Shown here: positions 12,580 to 24,700 of the stretch, one piece after another
Numbering within the stretch: position 1 is the first letter of the stretch
Layout: each line of letters opens with the position of its first letter
Origin: Sarcocystis neurona
Taxonomy: Eukaryota > Apicomplexa > Conoidasida > Eucoccidiorida > Sarcocystidae
Length of the DNA stretch: 64,000 bases
Assembly (NCBI GenBank): GCA_000727475.1
Contig: KL647294.1
Span: forward strand, 1,300,369-1,364,368
Direction: 5' to 3'
The notes under the pieces: generated by a model
What the model was told of the DNA's origin: nothing
Seen by the model: only the letters and a program-made list of their open reading frames with translations
The model's database searches: none
Position numbers and translations under genes: made by a program

Positions 12580-13257
12580 TTACAGAAAGGTTAGCAGTGT
12601 CGTTAGCATGAAGGTGAGCGCCACAGTAAATGTCCCAGAGTGTTGTGAAACTGCACCTCCATTCTTGTCCGCTACGTCTACGTCAATCTTCAGGACGCAT
12701 GGGAAACCGGAGGGGCTAGAAGTGGTGGGATTGTTGCCCTCGCACCTGAAATAGAATTCAGTTTCTAACACGTCCTCGTGCTCATCCGGCCAATGTGCGT
12801 ATTTACTCATGTCGAATGTCCATCGAATACCTTCAGGAGCAGTGGGCGAACCTTGAGCAGTTATACCCGTGTCACTCCCCAGAAGACCGTACCCCAAGGC
12901 GAGAGGGATGGTAGAAAAACACCTTTCCGTTGTACACGCCTCTTTATCTGGTTGACTCGGGTACACTTTGGCATTTTGCGAGCAAATAAGAACTACGCTT
13001 GAAACCGATGGATGAGTTCGTACGTCTGCCGTAAATTCCACCGGGAGTGTGATTTTGCTGCAGTCGGCAGTTCCGTTCCTACCCAGTGTTATTTCTTTGT
13101 AATAGTCCAGGGCTGCAGCAGGTACCACGCAGAGGGGGCCACTGACGACGGAAACACTCAGCAGTGCCGCCACTTCAACTCCGACCGACCGAATGAGGGG
13201 TTTTACCACGGCCCGACGCGCCCGGGAGCCCCTGCTGATTGACGCGGATGCCTGCAT
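12580..13257 (-). CDS. SRS-like six-cysteine, probably GPI-anchored surface protein
   Basis: Intronless gene of 225 codons. The ATG at 13257 is chosen because the open frame above it offers only a TTG and because it gives a good secretory leader: basic RARRAVVKP, a hydrophobic stretch at about residues 24-48, and cleavage after VVPAAA. The mature part has six cysteines (66, 92, 108, 113, 172, 187). Their spacing fits one SAG1-related-sequence (SRS) domain: a close C108-x4-C113 pair followed by a TIPLA strand, then WTFDM, then FYFRC and PCVLKIDV as the last strands. NGT at 61-63 is a possible N-glycosylation site. The C-terminus (about 207-225) is a small-residue site followed by a hydrophobic tail ending TLLTFL, typical of GPI signals. 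Expected role is zoite surface adhesion or antigenicity. It does not look like the TA4-type SAG proteins known from Eimeria. The SRS call rests on pattern, not alignment. A CAP-fold SAG or an unrelated six-Cys protein is the alternative. Confidence 0.7.
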   Translation of the reverse strand: MQASASISRGSRARRAVVKPLIRSVGVEVAALLSVSVVSGPLCVVPAAALDYYKEITLGRNGTADCSKITLPVEFTADVRTHPSVSSVVLICSQNAKVYPSQPDKEACTTERCFSTIPLALGYGLLGSDTGITAQGSPTAPEGIRWTFDMSKYAHWPDEHEDVLETEFYFRCEGNNPTTSSPSGFPCVLKIDVDVADKNGGAVSQHSGTFTVALTFMLTTLLTFL

Positions 13258-13380
13258 ATCGCCAGGACTGAAAAGAGACAATGGAGGCAAAATGAGGAGG
13301 AGAGATGCGAAGACGCAGAAGCGCGTCAAGGGAAGGCTGACAAAGTATAGTGAGGTAATACCCAGGCTCAGAGCACGAGT

Positions 13381-13640
13381 ACGTACATGTACAACTCTAT
13401 AATCTCTTCCTATATGCAGACCGGTCTATTGATATGCGTACATAGGAATACACCGTGGCAGATCTCCTCGACCCTGTAGAGACTGGGATTGTTCCCAAGA
13501 ACAAGCACATACATGTATAACTGTATAATCTCTTCCTATATGCACACCGGCCTATTGATATGCTTACATAGGAATACACGGTGGCAGATCTCCTCGACCC
13601 TGTAGAGAGTGGGATTGTTCAGGATATGTACATGTAAAAC
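13381..13640. repeat. 126-bp tandem duplication upstream of the SRS-like gene
   Basis: A unit containing AATCTCTTCCTATATGC, CCTATTGATATGC and GGCAGATCTCCTCGACCCTG occurs at 13401 and again at 13527, exactly 126 bp later. Over 94 compared bases I count five differences. A shorter third start (GTACATGTA, then AATATCTCTC) follows at about 13627. The block begins about 125 bp upstream of the gene's ATG, where its promoter would be expected. Confidence 0.85.
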
Positions 13641-16600
13641 GGACGCAATATCTCTCGTTGGTGTGTAAGGTCGCGCTACTATTATGTCCTTTCGCTTGTA
13701 CCATAGCCCCGCACAAGCAGTTTTGTTGAATTAAGAGTTCAACTTCTATAAAGGTGGCCTTCAAGAAATTCTCTTGTAGGCAATTGCAATATTCTATAAG
13801 AGATGGATATTAAAATGAGTTCGCTAACGAGCGCTGACTCTATGGATCGCGAGACGTGGGAAATACTTCACCGAATTCAAGAGACACCGACACTATTACC
13901 GCCGCTGTATCCGGTTAGGTGATGGGTGAAGTCTTTATGGAAATATCCACCTACCGTTAGTTCCCTTTGATGTCAGTGTTAGAATGGTTCCTCGCAGAAG
14001 TGACCGAGACACACCACTTCTGGGTGTAGAGTGGCACTTCAACGTCCTCCCTCTACCATTATTCACGGGGGGCAACAAGCCGTTTAACAGGCACAAAGAT
14101 ATCCACTCAAGCAGTGTTCTAGTATAGTTGTGGTTAAAAAGGTAGCTAGAAAGCTTATCGAGGCACGTTTTTTCGAGTTCGGGGAAGGGTGATCATGTCA
14201 ACAGAACGAGTTCGGCTGCGCCAGCAGCACAAAAGCGTGACGTGCAGACGCGTCCTGCTCTAATCGTTACTAACAGAAGCTTAAGGCCAATGTGTATAAC
14301 GGTTTGACAGAGCACTCCTCTATCGATTCTCCCGCTGTTGGATGAGGATCTTGACTGACTCTTCCCCGTTGCGCGTAGGGTCAAGTACACCGCTTCCATC
14401 CCATGTGCTACCCCACCTCTCCATCAGAGAGACACCTCGATTATAATTTTCCTCCCTTCAATCACTTCTCGTCGTAGAAAAGTAGGCAGCCAGCATGTAC
14501 TTGCGTTCTCGCCGTCCCGAATTTACGCGTTGTATTAACGCTTGCGGGTCAAGCTTAGTCTGTCCTGTTGCCAGGCAGCTAGCGACAGCTCCGCACGTCC
14601 TTGCGCCACCGACACACCAGAGAAGCCGTGCGCATGGCAGCTCATATACGCAGCGTGGAGTGCTCCTTTGATACGGTCCTCGAGAGCAGAAGTCAAATGG
14701 ATTACTTAGGCATAGACGGGCAAATGGTAAGGTCTTGGCATGGTTTACACTGCGTTATATCTCGGCCAGTGGGTAGATCATACATAGTGCTAAGCCCACA
14801 CGCTCTATCTGCTGCAATGTTCGGGCCGAAATAAACACAAAAGCGACTCCAGAGTCAGCGACGCTTCAAGGGCGGTGTGCAAAGGAGACTACGCGTATAC
14901 TAGAGACGAAAATACAGTGTCCCAACGTAGGCATAGAGGTGCTTCGTCTGAATTAAGTTAAGGCTTGCTAAGCAGCGTACTCCTGGGCACGCGCGGTGTA
15001 GCGGTGGGGATTACCTGCGGAACAAGTCGGCAGCCCCTCGTGCGGATGTGCCACGGACACACAATCGAAAGACGAGGGGAGCAAAAGGAGTCTATCGTAA
15101 AGAAAAGAGAAGGTATGCGGGGTCTGTGGGGCAAGGGAACGAGTAGCGAGGGAGGCGACGAAATAATGTATAAGACGTACCCGAGGAATCACCTGTGAAG
15201 GCCTAACAACTCTCAATTAAAAGTGCCCTCTTTTTACAGGCACAGGAGCCAGCTTTCAACCACAGCATCCACTGCAGAAGGGATCTGCCCTCCGGCAGCA
15301 GCTCTGCACGAATAACGTCCTCACACCAAGTGTCACCGTCTTCTGAGAAGAGGTTTCTTGGAGCCACGCTGTCGGCGAATAAAATGAAACATGTGTCACT
15401 GCGGCTTTTTCGTGTGTCCAGAAGGCAAGAGTTAGACTGCGTACAGTTCGTGAAGAGAAAATACTGTGCACTTGGGAGGTGCGAGACGGCCACTCCAGCG
15501 CTCACGACTGAAAGTTTACGTAGTCTGCAGCCAGGACGAGACGGTGTCCTAAATCCTGACAAGTGCGTCAAAATTCGCAGCGGCGTCTCCAGTGGCTGCA
15601 AGGAGAAATTTGTTGAGTCAGCCACCAGAAACAGACTAGCCTTTACCAATGAATAGTGCAACGTGAAGAAGAGTACAATGACCAATGAACAGTGCAATGT
15701 GAACCAAAGCACAAGAGAGAAAACCCTGAATATAGAGACAAGCTGGAAGGCTACGTCACGAATCGCTATCCTTCCAATCTACGCCTGATAAAGGAAGAGT
15801 GTACAGACGAAGAAGGACCATTTCGTTCCGTCAACGATATTTGAGCTCCACGAACGCTCAAGTGTAAAGTTGACTCTGTAATTAGCCCCGCTGCTCCAAC
15901 TGATAAAGAAGTGACATCGGTGCCTGACGTCCCTTCGGAAATATACGTGCTGGTGGATGCTCTTTCATACAGTGGGAGAAATGTGTGTGTGGATATTCCA
16001 GTGGGTCTCCACATGTGCATGTGGATTAATAAATAGATAGACACATGCACATCTAATGTCTACCCTCTGCACTGCTTGCAAGCAACGAGTTGCTGCGCCT
16101 TCCACAATCGTAGAACACTTTTGGCTGGCGAAGGTGAAGCGTGAAAACGCCAAACATCAGGGCGGGACTTGGTCATTATAAAGCCGGCTCAAGAGAAAAC
16201 CCGTCAACGAAGAGTTCTACACTGGAACGGTGTTTCCCTGATATTCGCAAGGAGATTCTAGATAAACATGCATCCTGTCGTCCACTGTCAAGATGGTCAC
16301 GACGTTCTTGCAATTCTGGGAGTCGCAGTGCTGTCTCCAACACGGTTATGTTGAATGTACGTTCTAGGTGTTACCGCACACAGGTTATAGAGAAAGGTAT
16401 AATCTGTCGGCTTTTGCTAGAGCGCTCAGGATATGCGTGCATCCCCTGGGAAGGTACGTTGAGTATATCCGAGTTTCTCATGTCCTAAAACGGCTTCCTA
16501 CTTTAGGTGGCATATTTTGGGTATGTGTGTGTGTGTGTATGTGTGTGTTTACGTACGGGTGCTTGTACGGGTGCGTGTGTAGGTCACAATATATGTGTAT

Positions 16601-17142
16601 GTGTGTAGCCGGCGTACACACTACTTACGCGTGTCCCACTGGACACCACAACCTCTCGCCCGTTCACTTGTGAAGTACTACACGCCGGCGAAGCTGACTC
16701 GCCCATCAGGGTTCTCTGTAAGTCCGTGGCAAGCTGTGGTGGCATGACAACCAGCCACTGAAAGACTTTGGAACTACAGTGAGAATTCCCGTGTGCCTCT
16801 TCACAATGGGATCGTGCGTCCGCAGAGTGATTAACGTAAGGTATGCACGGTTAGTTTCGGTAGCGGAAGCTATAGGCAAGGATAAGCCGGAACAGACATG
16901 CGCCGTGGTAAAACATATTAGAAATTCCACGAAATCACTAGTGGTACACAAGGGTGCACACACCCAGAGGTAGAATTTAACACTGAGTGTAACCAAGGAG
17001 AGAAAGAATTGTACGTGATGAAAGAGTGCTGCCAGAAGTTGTGATACCTAGAGAGATAGGGTACGTAGGAAAACGATCGACGAGAGACAACAGGGCTGAC
17101 GCGTAGTCATCTAAGGCGGAGGCTTCAGTTGTTGGTCAACTG
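13641..17142. other. Repeat-poor region without a recognisable gene
   Basis: Unique, triplet-poor DNA. Short frames exist on both strands, for example 15203-15712 minus, but none shows a conserved motif, a signal peptide with a plausible continuation, or repeat-free length beyond chance. A GT/TGTG run occurs near 16520-16610. Confidence 0.5.
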
Positions 17143-17430
17143 GTCAATGATAATGTAAATGGGGGCGCCCAGCGGTCCCGCGGTTAGATCTCACGAAGGA
17201 TGGTAAAAGGCCACTCAGGTGAATGAAAAATTGTGACAGCCGGCGGTCCGACGGTGAGATGCGAACAGAAGAATCAAAAGATCAGTCAAAAAAATGTAAG
17301 TGGTACCGGCTGGCGATCCGGCAGTTACATGCTAAGAGGAGACTTTAAACGACCAATCAGGAAGACGTAAACGGTGGCGACCGGCAGTCCGGCACTGAGA
17401 TGTCAAGAAGAGGCGTAAAAGACCATTCAG
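17143..17430. repeat. 70-bp minisatellite, four diverged copies
   Basis: The core word, approximately CCGGCNGTCCGGCNGTGAGATG, appears at 17171, 17241, 17311 and 17382, so the period is 70 bp. Each unit also ends with a word like AAAAGACCANTCAGGAA. Copies are clearly diverged. The GC-rich core alternates with an A-rich half. It is not coding in any consistent frame. Confidence 0.85.
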
Positions 17431-18280
17431 GAAAAAAACGACATAGAATTTTACAAGATATCAGGTGATGTGACGGCTATTAGTAGATGGATATCCAGGG
17501 GTACTGACAACGCTTTTAGTTGTGGCATACGTAAAGGTGCCTTCTTGTTTGGGGCGGCAAATTTAACAAATGCTTCTTTCTAGTGAACGGCTACCACGCG
17601 ATATCAGTGGCTCTACAGCTGCTTTTCCATACTGCCAGTGCCAACGGATGTGAACAGGGAAACGGAAACAGAGAAGGCGGCAATGCGAAGGGATTTGTTC
17701 GCTCTCCTCTTGCGATCTGTAGACGTGAGCACGGTGTGAGATACGCTGCCAAGTAGAGATACTAGGAGAGAGGTGTACAAAAGAGGAACAGACGGCTGCG
17801 AAGACAATGACACGTAGTTGTTGGCGAACGAAATCGAAGAAGCGTGTCGATTGTGTAGGAGCCTGCTTCTCACCCATTCTCTCCCTCTCTCAGCGGGGTG
17901 TAATTATGTTTACCAGCTTCAACAAGCCTTTCTAATACCCGCCTCTTTCCCTATGTAGACGCTCCTCGACTATTTACACGTTTTACATCGGTGCAATGGA
18001 ACAAAATGCTAAGCAGAATCTGCTTTTCCGTGCAAGATGCCCTGGGTCGTTCATTTTTATACAGTGAGTGTGGCAGTGACAAAGGCAGCAGCGTGTTGTT
18101 CTCCTTCAACGACATCCGCACTGTCACACTGTCTTATTGGAGAAGGGTCGGGGCGTGTATAGTTCCACCGTGTATCATTCTTGACAGTCTGCACTCCTTC
18201 CAAACAGGAATAACGGAATCATTCAGCAGTGTCTAGGACGGAAGTTCGTTACACACACGCGTGTAACAGATATGAGTGGA

Positions 18281-18364
18281 GGAGGCTCGTGGCAGAAAGT
18301 AGGAATGGGGGAGGCTTGTAGCAGAAAGTAGGAATGCGGGTGCCTTGTAGCAGAAAGTAGGGGG
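18281..18364. repeat. 29-bp tandem repeat, three copies
   Basis: Three adjacent copies of a unit built on GGCTTGTAGCAGAAAGTAGG begin at 18281, 18310 and 18339. The first two are full length; the third decays into a G run. Confidence 0.85.
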
Positions 18365-20696
18365 GGCGGTCGTTCTGTTGCACCAGGTGGAAATCGCAGG
18401 TGTGATCGCATACTCTGTATCCTGACAATCGAATTCTGTGCAGCAGGCATGCCGATGAGTCGCCGAGGCAGCTCATAGTATTTGAAGGCAGCATGAAGTG
18501 GTGCTTGGTGGAGACCGAACGTCGTTGCAGCACATTGCGACGGTGACAGATGGTATGAATGTTGTATGCCGCATAGATTGTTCCACTGCGCGAAAACCTC
18601 ACAGAAAAATTCGGTTGGAAAGCCCTGAGCAACTTTCAAGTGAGGCGGAGAAATCTTTTGTGAGGGGCGTCGTTATGAGAAAGGAGCTTCGGTGTTTACC
18701 TGTGACGCGACTTTTTCCTTGCCGGTAAAACGAATGAGACAGTTTTTTCTCTTGGGAAGGTGTCGACCGAAACAGGTAGAGTTTTCATCCTAGGGTGTTT
18801 TTCGCTCGTCGCAGGCGGGCATCCGTGTGCATCATATAACAACTGTATACCTTATGTACGCAATCAATCCCTGAGCTATTACGCAGTGCACAAATTCAAG
18901 AGAGCTTGTACGTAACCGCGTTAGTGCGAAATCCGCTATTCTTGCCTTCTGCTTGCAGCAGCGAGAGCTGCAACAAGTGGTTCGTTGAACAGGCCAGACA
19001 TTGGACTATTGCTAGTGTCTATACGCTTTGTGTAGCTAAAATACAGGCTTTTTAATCTGTCTCTCACCTCAGTGATGCAAGTGTCTCCGAAAAGGCTTTT
19101 GTTCACCACCACCGCTCTCACACAAAAGACCAAGTTTGAACCGCAATCACTTTTTCGATATTTTACGCTGCAGTATGCCGGACGACATGCCTGTTTAAAA
19201 CCGCTGAAATGAAGTCGTGGTCTACACGCACGGTGTGATAGCCCTCATCAGTAGAGGCCAGAACATACAAAGACCGGATGGCAACCAGGTGTCTGCCCGC
19301 GTTCCTCACGATTGTGCTGTGCCACCCGTACTCTCGTAAACCCTTGAGGTACACCGTCCACTGGCCTGAAAACAACTACGATTACGTGTTATGCTGATTC
19401 TTCCTAACACACAGTCTAGAGTTGATAGTGCAGGAATCAGGCCCCCTCAAGGCGTCGACGGCTGCAGACTAGAAAAGGTCGTAGGCGACGCCTGTACCCC
19501 ACGTACGTATACATATACATGTGCATGGGTGCACATGCTTACTCATAAGTAGAGCACGCGGATGTCGCCATATGTATATACATACATACGCGTACATCTA
19601 CATATACAAACATTTACATACGTCCACACCTACAGATATCTACTCCATTTAGGTTCTTATATACCTAGATATATGTCGGCGTTCAAGATGCTTACGCATA
19701 TGCCTACATGTACAAATCTATGCGGACAAGTCTATACTTACAACACATGTATGCATACACCTGTTCACGTTTATACTTGTATAGCTACACAGGCGACCCG
19801 CAACTCTCTGTTCTGCGGAACGATCAGTTTCTTTGGTATCCTCTTGTAGGTGCTTCTGGGCACCTCCTCCTTCCGCGTACAGATTAACTAACACTTGTGG
19901 GCAGAAGACTCACTCCTCTGAGGGTCACTGAACTTATAGGTAATTCCGTCTCAGTTGTATGCATGTACAGCACCTTGAACCGCAGGTAGACACACTGTCA
20001 ACGAAAGGCGTGTCCGACCGTATGCATCAGCCGCTTTCCTGCCGAACAGCAGACACGAGCATGCTTTGGCGGAGCGACTTCGCTATCATTCAAGATCCTC
20101 ATCACCAGCGAACGCGTTGCTTCTCTCTCACTCTGTTTCCCAAGATGAAGCGCGCATACATTTGCCGAGATCTGTGTTATTCTTCGTGCACGTAGCCACA
20201 TTTTACTCCATCCGTGCACTGCAGCCGGTGGGTAAACACCCATAAACGTACACGCGCGCTGGGTGCTCCAGTCGTCACTTTTGCACACTCCGCTCACCAG
20301 TCTTCTGCATTATTAGTCTGATCGCGTTTTCTTCCAACATCCATAGAATTGTGCACCGACATCAGATGCAATCTCCCAGAATTTTTTGCCTGCGGAAGTC
20401 ATTTAGTGGTCTTCTCATCCCCCCCTACTGTTTGCCCATTGCTTCCCTCCTTGTGAGCATATCAAGAGTCTAATCGATGTTCAGGTTCTCCGTCACAAAA
20501 TTGTCTCTCGTTCAGCAGACCTTAGTACGCCTGTCGGCCTGGGCTCGCGCAGCTGTGGGTACGACGCGGCGTGTGCCGGCCAAACGTCTTTCACTTCAAC
20601 AGTTTTAATCTTTCGTTTGCCATCTTCAAACATCATATAAAATTTGGTGCATCGCAGGACGCCCCTCGGATCCTTTCCGATTTCAGTTCTCACCCT

Positions 20697-20703
20697 TGCA
20701 TGC
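20697..20703. promoter_or_regulatory. TGCATGC motif about 1 kb upstream of ORC4
   Basis: TGCATGC matches a palindromic word reported as over-represented upstream of coccidian genes and plausibly bound by ApiAP2 factors. One copy lies about 1 kb upstream of the ORC4 ATG and a related CGCATGC lies at 21205-21211. Single words of this length also occur by chance. Confidence 0.25.
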
Positions 20704-21059
20704 TGCACACTACGTCACTCGCTGCCCTCCCATCAAGACATCATCACAAGACGGAAGCTGCTTTTTAGATACTCTCCATCTATCCCATGCATCCTTGATC
20801 GTGAGTGTTGTATTCCCGTCCCCTTTCGCTTGGGAGTATTATTCCCTTCGCCGCGTTTCTGACATGCTACACTACAAGTAGGGACTTTTGCGGAATCGTG
20901 GCCGTCAAATTCTGCCTTTCGCGTCTTGCTCTGCGAGGAGGTTGAGGACACTGGTCTGTACTTCCCCCCTAGCTCTTTGGCGCACATTCTGAATCCTGAA
21001 TATTTTTGGAGCTTCTTTTAGTGACCTTTTCGAGACAACAGGATTGTCCTCCGTGACCT

Positions 21060-21704
21060 CTCCCTGAATTCTGACCTCCCATTCATTCTATCCGTTCTCC
21101 TCCCGCCGTCCTTTTTCCTTGCCAGCGTCCTCCCCGTCTGCCCTCCATTTCTGCATCTTCATGCTTTTTGCTCGCAGAACTCCCTCTGATCTACACATTT
21201 TCACCGCATGCTGTTCCTGCGCACCACGGCGCTGCACGGCGGTGTGTGCAACGCAGCCTCTGTTTCCTTGCCGAGGTTTTTGTTGCGTATATTCTATTGT
21301 ACAAATCCATCTCGCATATAGCAAATCACCTTCATCCCAGTCCCTCTGTCATTTTGTCGTGTTTTGCACTTTTTTCCACCTCCAGTTTGCTTTGACTCTC
21401 CCGTTTCCATCCACGCGGTACCGTCGCGTGTCGGTGATCGCTCGCAACCCTCGTCCGCCTTCAACCGCATTCTTACTTCATACCCGCTTTCCTGTGTGCG
21501 TCCTCCCCCGACAGTGTGCCCTGACCGGCATTCTGCCTCATCCTTCTGTTTCCTTTTCGGCATACTCCAACAACCACAGCACCTCTACTCTTCCATGCGT
21601 CTGTCTTTTTCTAGACTTTTTTTCTCGTCTCCTGCTGTCTTTTTCCGACACATCCGCTTCCGGTCTCTCTTTTCAGTTTCTCCTGCCCGTTTTCGTCAAG
21701 TAAA
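21060..21704 (+). promoter_or_regulatory. Pyrimidine-rich probable promoter/5' leader of ORC4
   Basis: The + strand is strongly CT-rich for about 600 bp before the ORC4 start (runs such as CTCTCTTTTCAGTTTCTCCTG), quite unlike the triplet tracts that follow. The ATG at 21705 has the context TAAAATGCC, good for a coccidian start. The transition from CT-rich to GCA-rich at this ATG supports it as the real translation start. No TATA box is evident. Confidence 0.45.
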
Positions 21705-24700
21705 ATGCCCACGGGCCCACGTCCCCGCGGCAGCAGCTGCTCGGCCGCTTCCGCCGCTGGCGTGGCAAGCTTTCCTCGTACCTCAACTGCTGTAACAGCA
21801 GCAGCGGCAGGAGCAAAACAAGGCCATCCTCAGGAGAAGCATGTATCAAAGAGATGCACTCCACTGGCACCACCAGCGGGACGATCCAACCGAGGCGCAG
21901 TTGCAAATGCTGCCGCCCAAGGGGTCAGCAATTTAGCAGCCAGAGCTCCCTCATTACGCCAGACGGCAGCGGCGGGCGGCGCGCACGCGGACGTGACTGA
22001 GCCAGCAGGACGGCCTCGTAGTAACAGAGAAGGCGGATCAACGATAGAAACAGAAACCGAACAACCAGCGCCTACTTTAGAGAGGAGGACAGTTTCCGGG
22101 ACAGCGAACCCGCCAAAAATTCACCAATCTTTAAGCAAATCAGCACGTTGGGATTTCCTGCCGCGACTACGCAAAGCAAACAGCAATACAACCAGGACTT
22201 CCACGACGAAGAGTAGCCGTGAAAAAACTGCTTCACCAAATTCTGCGTCCACCCCTTCGAATGCCGTGGAGAACTTTCCGGCGCACGGAGCCCTCCCTTC
22301 TGAAGTCAGCTACCCGGTGAAAGCGTCCCCCACGGCCACCGGCACTCCCAGCAGCAGCAACACCAGCAGCACCGTCCTGCCTCGTAGCTCTCATATCAGC
22401 AGCAAATTATTCGGGACACCTCCACATACAGCTCCTGCAGCAGATCTTCTTCCACGAAGAGGGAGAGGTCCTTCGACCGAGAAACAACACCCAGTCGTCA
22501 CTTCCTCCTCGCGTCCACATCTTTCTTCACCTGCCTCTCCAGCAGCAGGTGCTGCTGCTTGTCGTCAAACTGTCGACAGGGCTTCCTCCTGTTCCCGAGT
22601 ACCTGGGCAAGAAGGACAAAGCGACGATATTTTTAATGCTGCGCCTGCTTCTATGCCGGCTCCTCCGGCCAAGTCGCAGTTCCCCGCCTTTGCTGGTGCT
22701 GCTGCTGCTGCCTCTGCTGGTGGTTGTGTTGGGAATTCTGCTGCTACGGTTGCTCTGCCGGCGTCTTCTGTGGAAGGTCTTCTCGCAGGAGCGACCTGTA
22801 ACTTGTCTCGTGCTCCTGCTTCAACGCAAGAAAGTCTCGGACCGCCCAGCGGCAGCGTTACGATCTCCGACAATCAAGCGCCTTCCCAACTCGCTAACTG
22901 CGGCAGCCCTTCTGCTGCTGCTTGTTCATCCTCGCAACCCCAAGGCCGACGACCGCAACGGCCTGCTGCACCTGCTCCTGCTGCTGCTGCGCCCTGTACT
23001 TCTCTGTTTCTTCTGGACTCTGACGTTGCAGCTGGTTCACAAACCCCTGCATGCGGCACCCGGCGGCTACCTGCTCCTTCCTCTGGCGCTGCTGCTTCCT
23101 GTGCTGTTCCGCCTGCTGTCACTGCTGCTGCGGTGCCCCCCCCTCCTATCATTGCTGCACGTGGTGCTCCGACGTCTCCTAGTTGCGTTTTTCTTGACGA
23201 CAGAACCGCTGCGAGTTCTGCTGCTGATCCGATCGCTGCTCTCCCCGCTGCTGCTGCTGCTCTTTCTGCAGCTCCTCCTGCGCGTCCTTTCGCGGATGTG
23301 CGACATGCCCGTCTCTCTAACGGCTCCGCGTGCTTGACGCACCTTCGCTGGTGGCTGCGCCGCCGACTGCGGCTCGCCAGCAGTGGCCTGCTCCACAAGA
23401 ACGTTATGAATCATCCTCACGTTCTTGCTGCTGCGAGGATTGCACCGCTGCAAACGGCAGCAGCAGCGGGAAAGGAAGCACTAGAAGCAGCACCAGCAAC
23501 AACAGCAGGGTCCGCCTCCGCGCGCGCCGCACAGCGAGAGGGAGGAGGGCCTTCTTGTGCTGCCATTTCATCTGCTGTTGAGGCGGCTGCTGCTCTTGCT
23601 GCTGGGTGTTCTTCTGCCTTCGCTGCTGCTGCTGCTACCACTTCAGCTGCTGGCGCCACGGGAGCTGCGGCGTCTTCTGGGTTCACACCGCACTCCGTAG
23701 AGGCGGTCGCCGTGCAGCTGGCTCACAAACTCATTTGCTGTTTGTTGCTGAAGGAGAAGAGCAGTGTTCTGCTGCTAGGTCCCCCCGGCAGCGGCAAAAC
23801 GGCTGCTGTCTCTCTGGCACTTCGAACCGTACAACAGCTGGCGCAGCAGCAGCGGAATCAGCGAGCACAGCAGCACCGAGACGCAAAGCAGGTCCCGAAG
23901 GAACACCCTGAGCAGCACGAGGCGCATACGCATGAGACGTCTCCGTGGACTGGGCAGCTGCAGCAACAGCAGGGAGGAGGGGAGCTGTCTGCCCCTGCTC
24001 GCCCCGATGAAGGAGTCAGAGAAAACGCTGCGCCATGCGGAAGAGCCGCACCTTCGTCTGGTGCAGGAGGCGCAGAAGTAGCAGCAGCAACAGCAGCAGG
24101 CCCGTCCTCCTCTGTGAACAGGCTGCTCTGTGCTGGAGGGCCTCGTGGTGCGGCATGTGCCGTTTTCACAGAGGCGTTTCCTGCGTCGCCGCTGCGCTGC
24201 TCCCGCCCCCTCATTTCTGCTGCTGTTGCTGCTGTCGGCGCAGCAGAGCCGTCTGGTGCTGTTTGTGAGGTGGTGGCCGGGTGTGCGTCTTCAGCTGGCG
24301 CAGCAGGGGCACTCTCGGCAGCAGACAGCAAACCGACGCCGAGATCAGGCAAAAAGGCAGGAGTTCGCAGCGCAGGCGCCGTAGGCAGAAAAGGCGTTGT
24401 TGGGCGAGGAGGGACGGGCGGAGGAAGGGGCGAGAGGAATGAGCGCATTTTGACTGCAACGCAACAACAGCAGCTGCTGCCAGATTTGCTCGTGGTTCAC
24501 GTCTGCTGCTCGCTATATCCAGACGAAACAGCCATGTTGCACACAATCGTCCAGCAGCTTGCCCAGGCGTTACACTGTCAGCAGCTGCCACCGGCATCTG
24601 CGTCTTTCGAAGAGCTGTGCAATACGCTGCGACTCATCCTCGGCGATAGCTGCTCGGTATTTCACCGCGCCGTTGTGATCGTCCTGGACCACTTCGAAGT

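Larger units (their letters stand above)
17431..21059. other. Repeat-poor region without a recognisable gene
   Basis: Apart from the 29-bp repeat at 18.28 kb and a TA/CATA-rich patch at about 19.5-19.8 kb, this is unique DNA with only short frames. None could be tied to a family. Confidence 0.5.

Noticed and set aside
13257..13329. Extension of the SRS-like protein to the upstream TTG
   Set aside because: It would add a second hydrophobic leader before the basic RARR segment and needs a non-ATG start. The ATG at 13257 suffices.
17143..17430. CRISPR-like array
   Set aside because: The units are whole tandem repeats with diverged copies, not short identical repeats with unrelated spacers, and the genome is eukaryotic.
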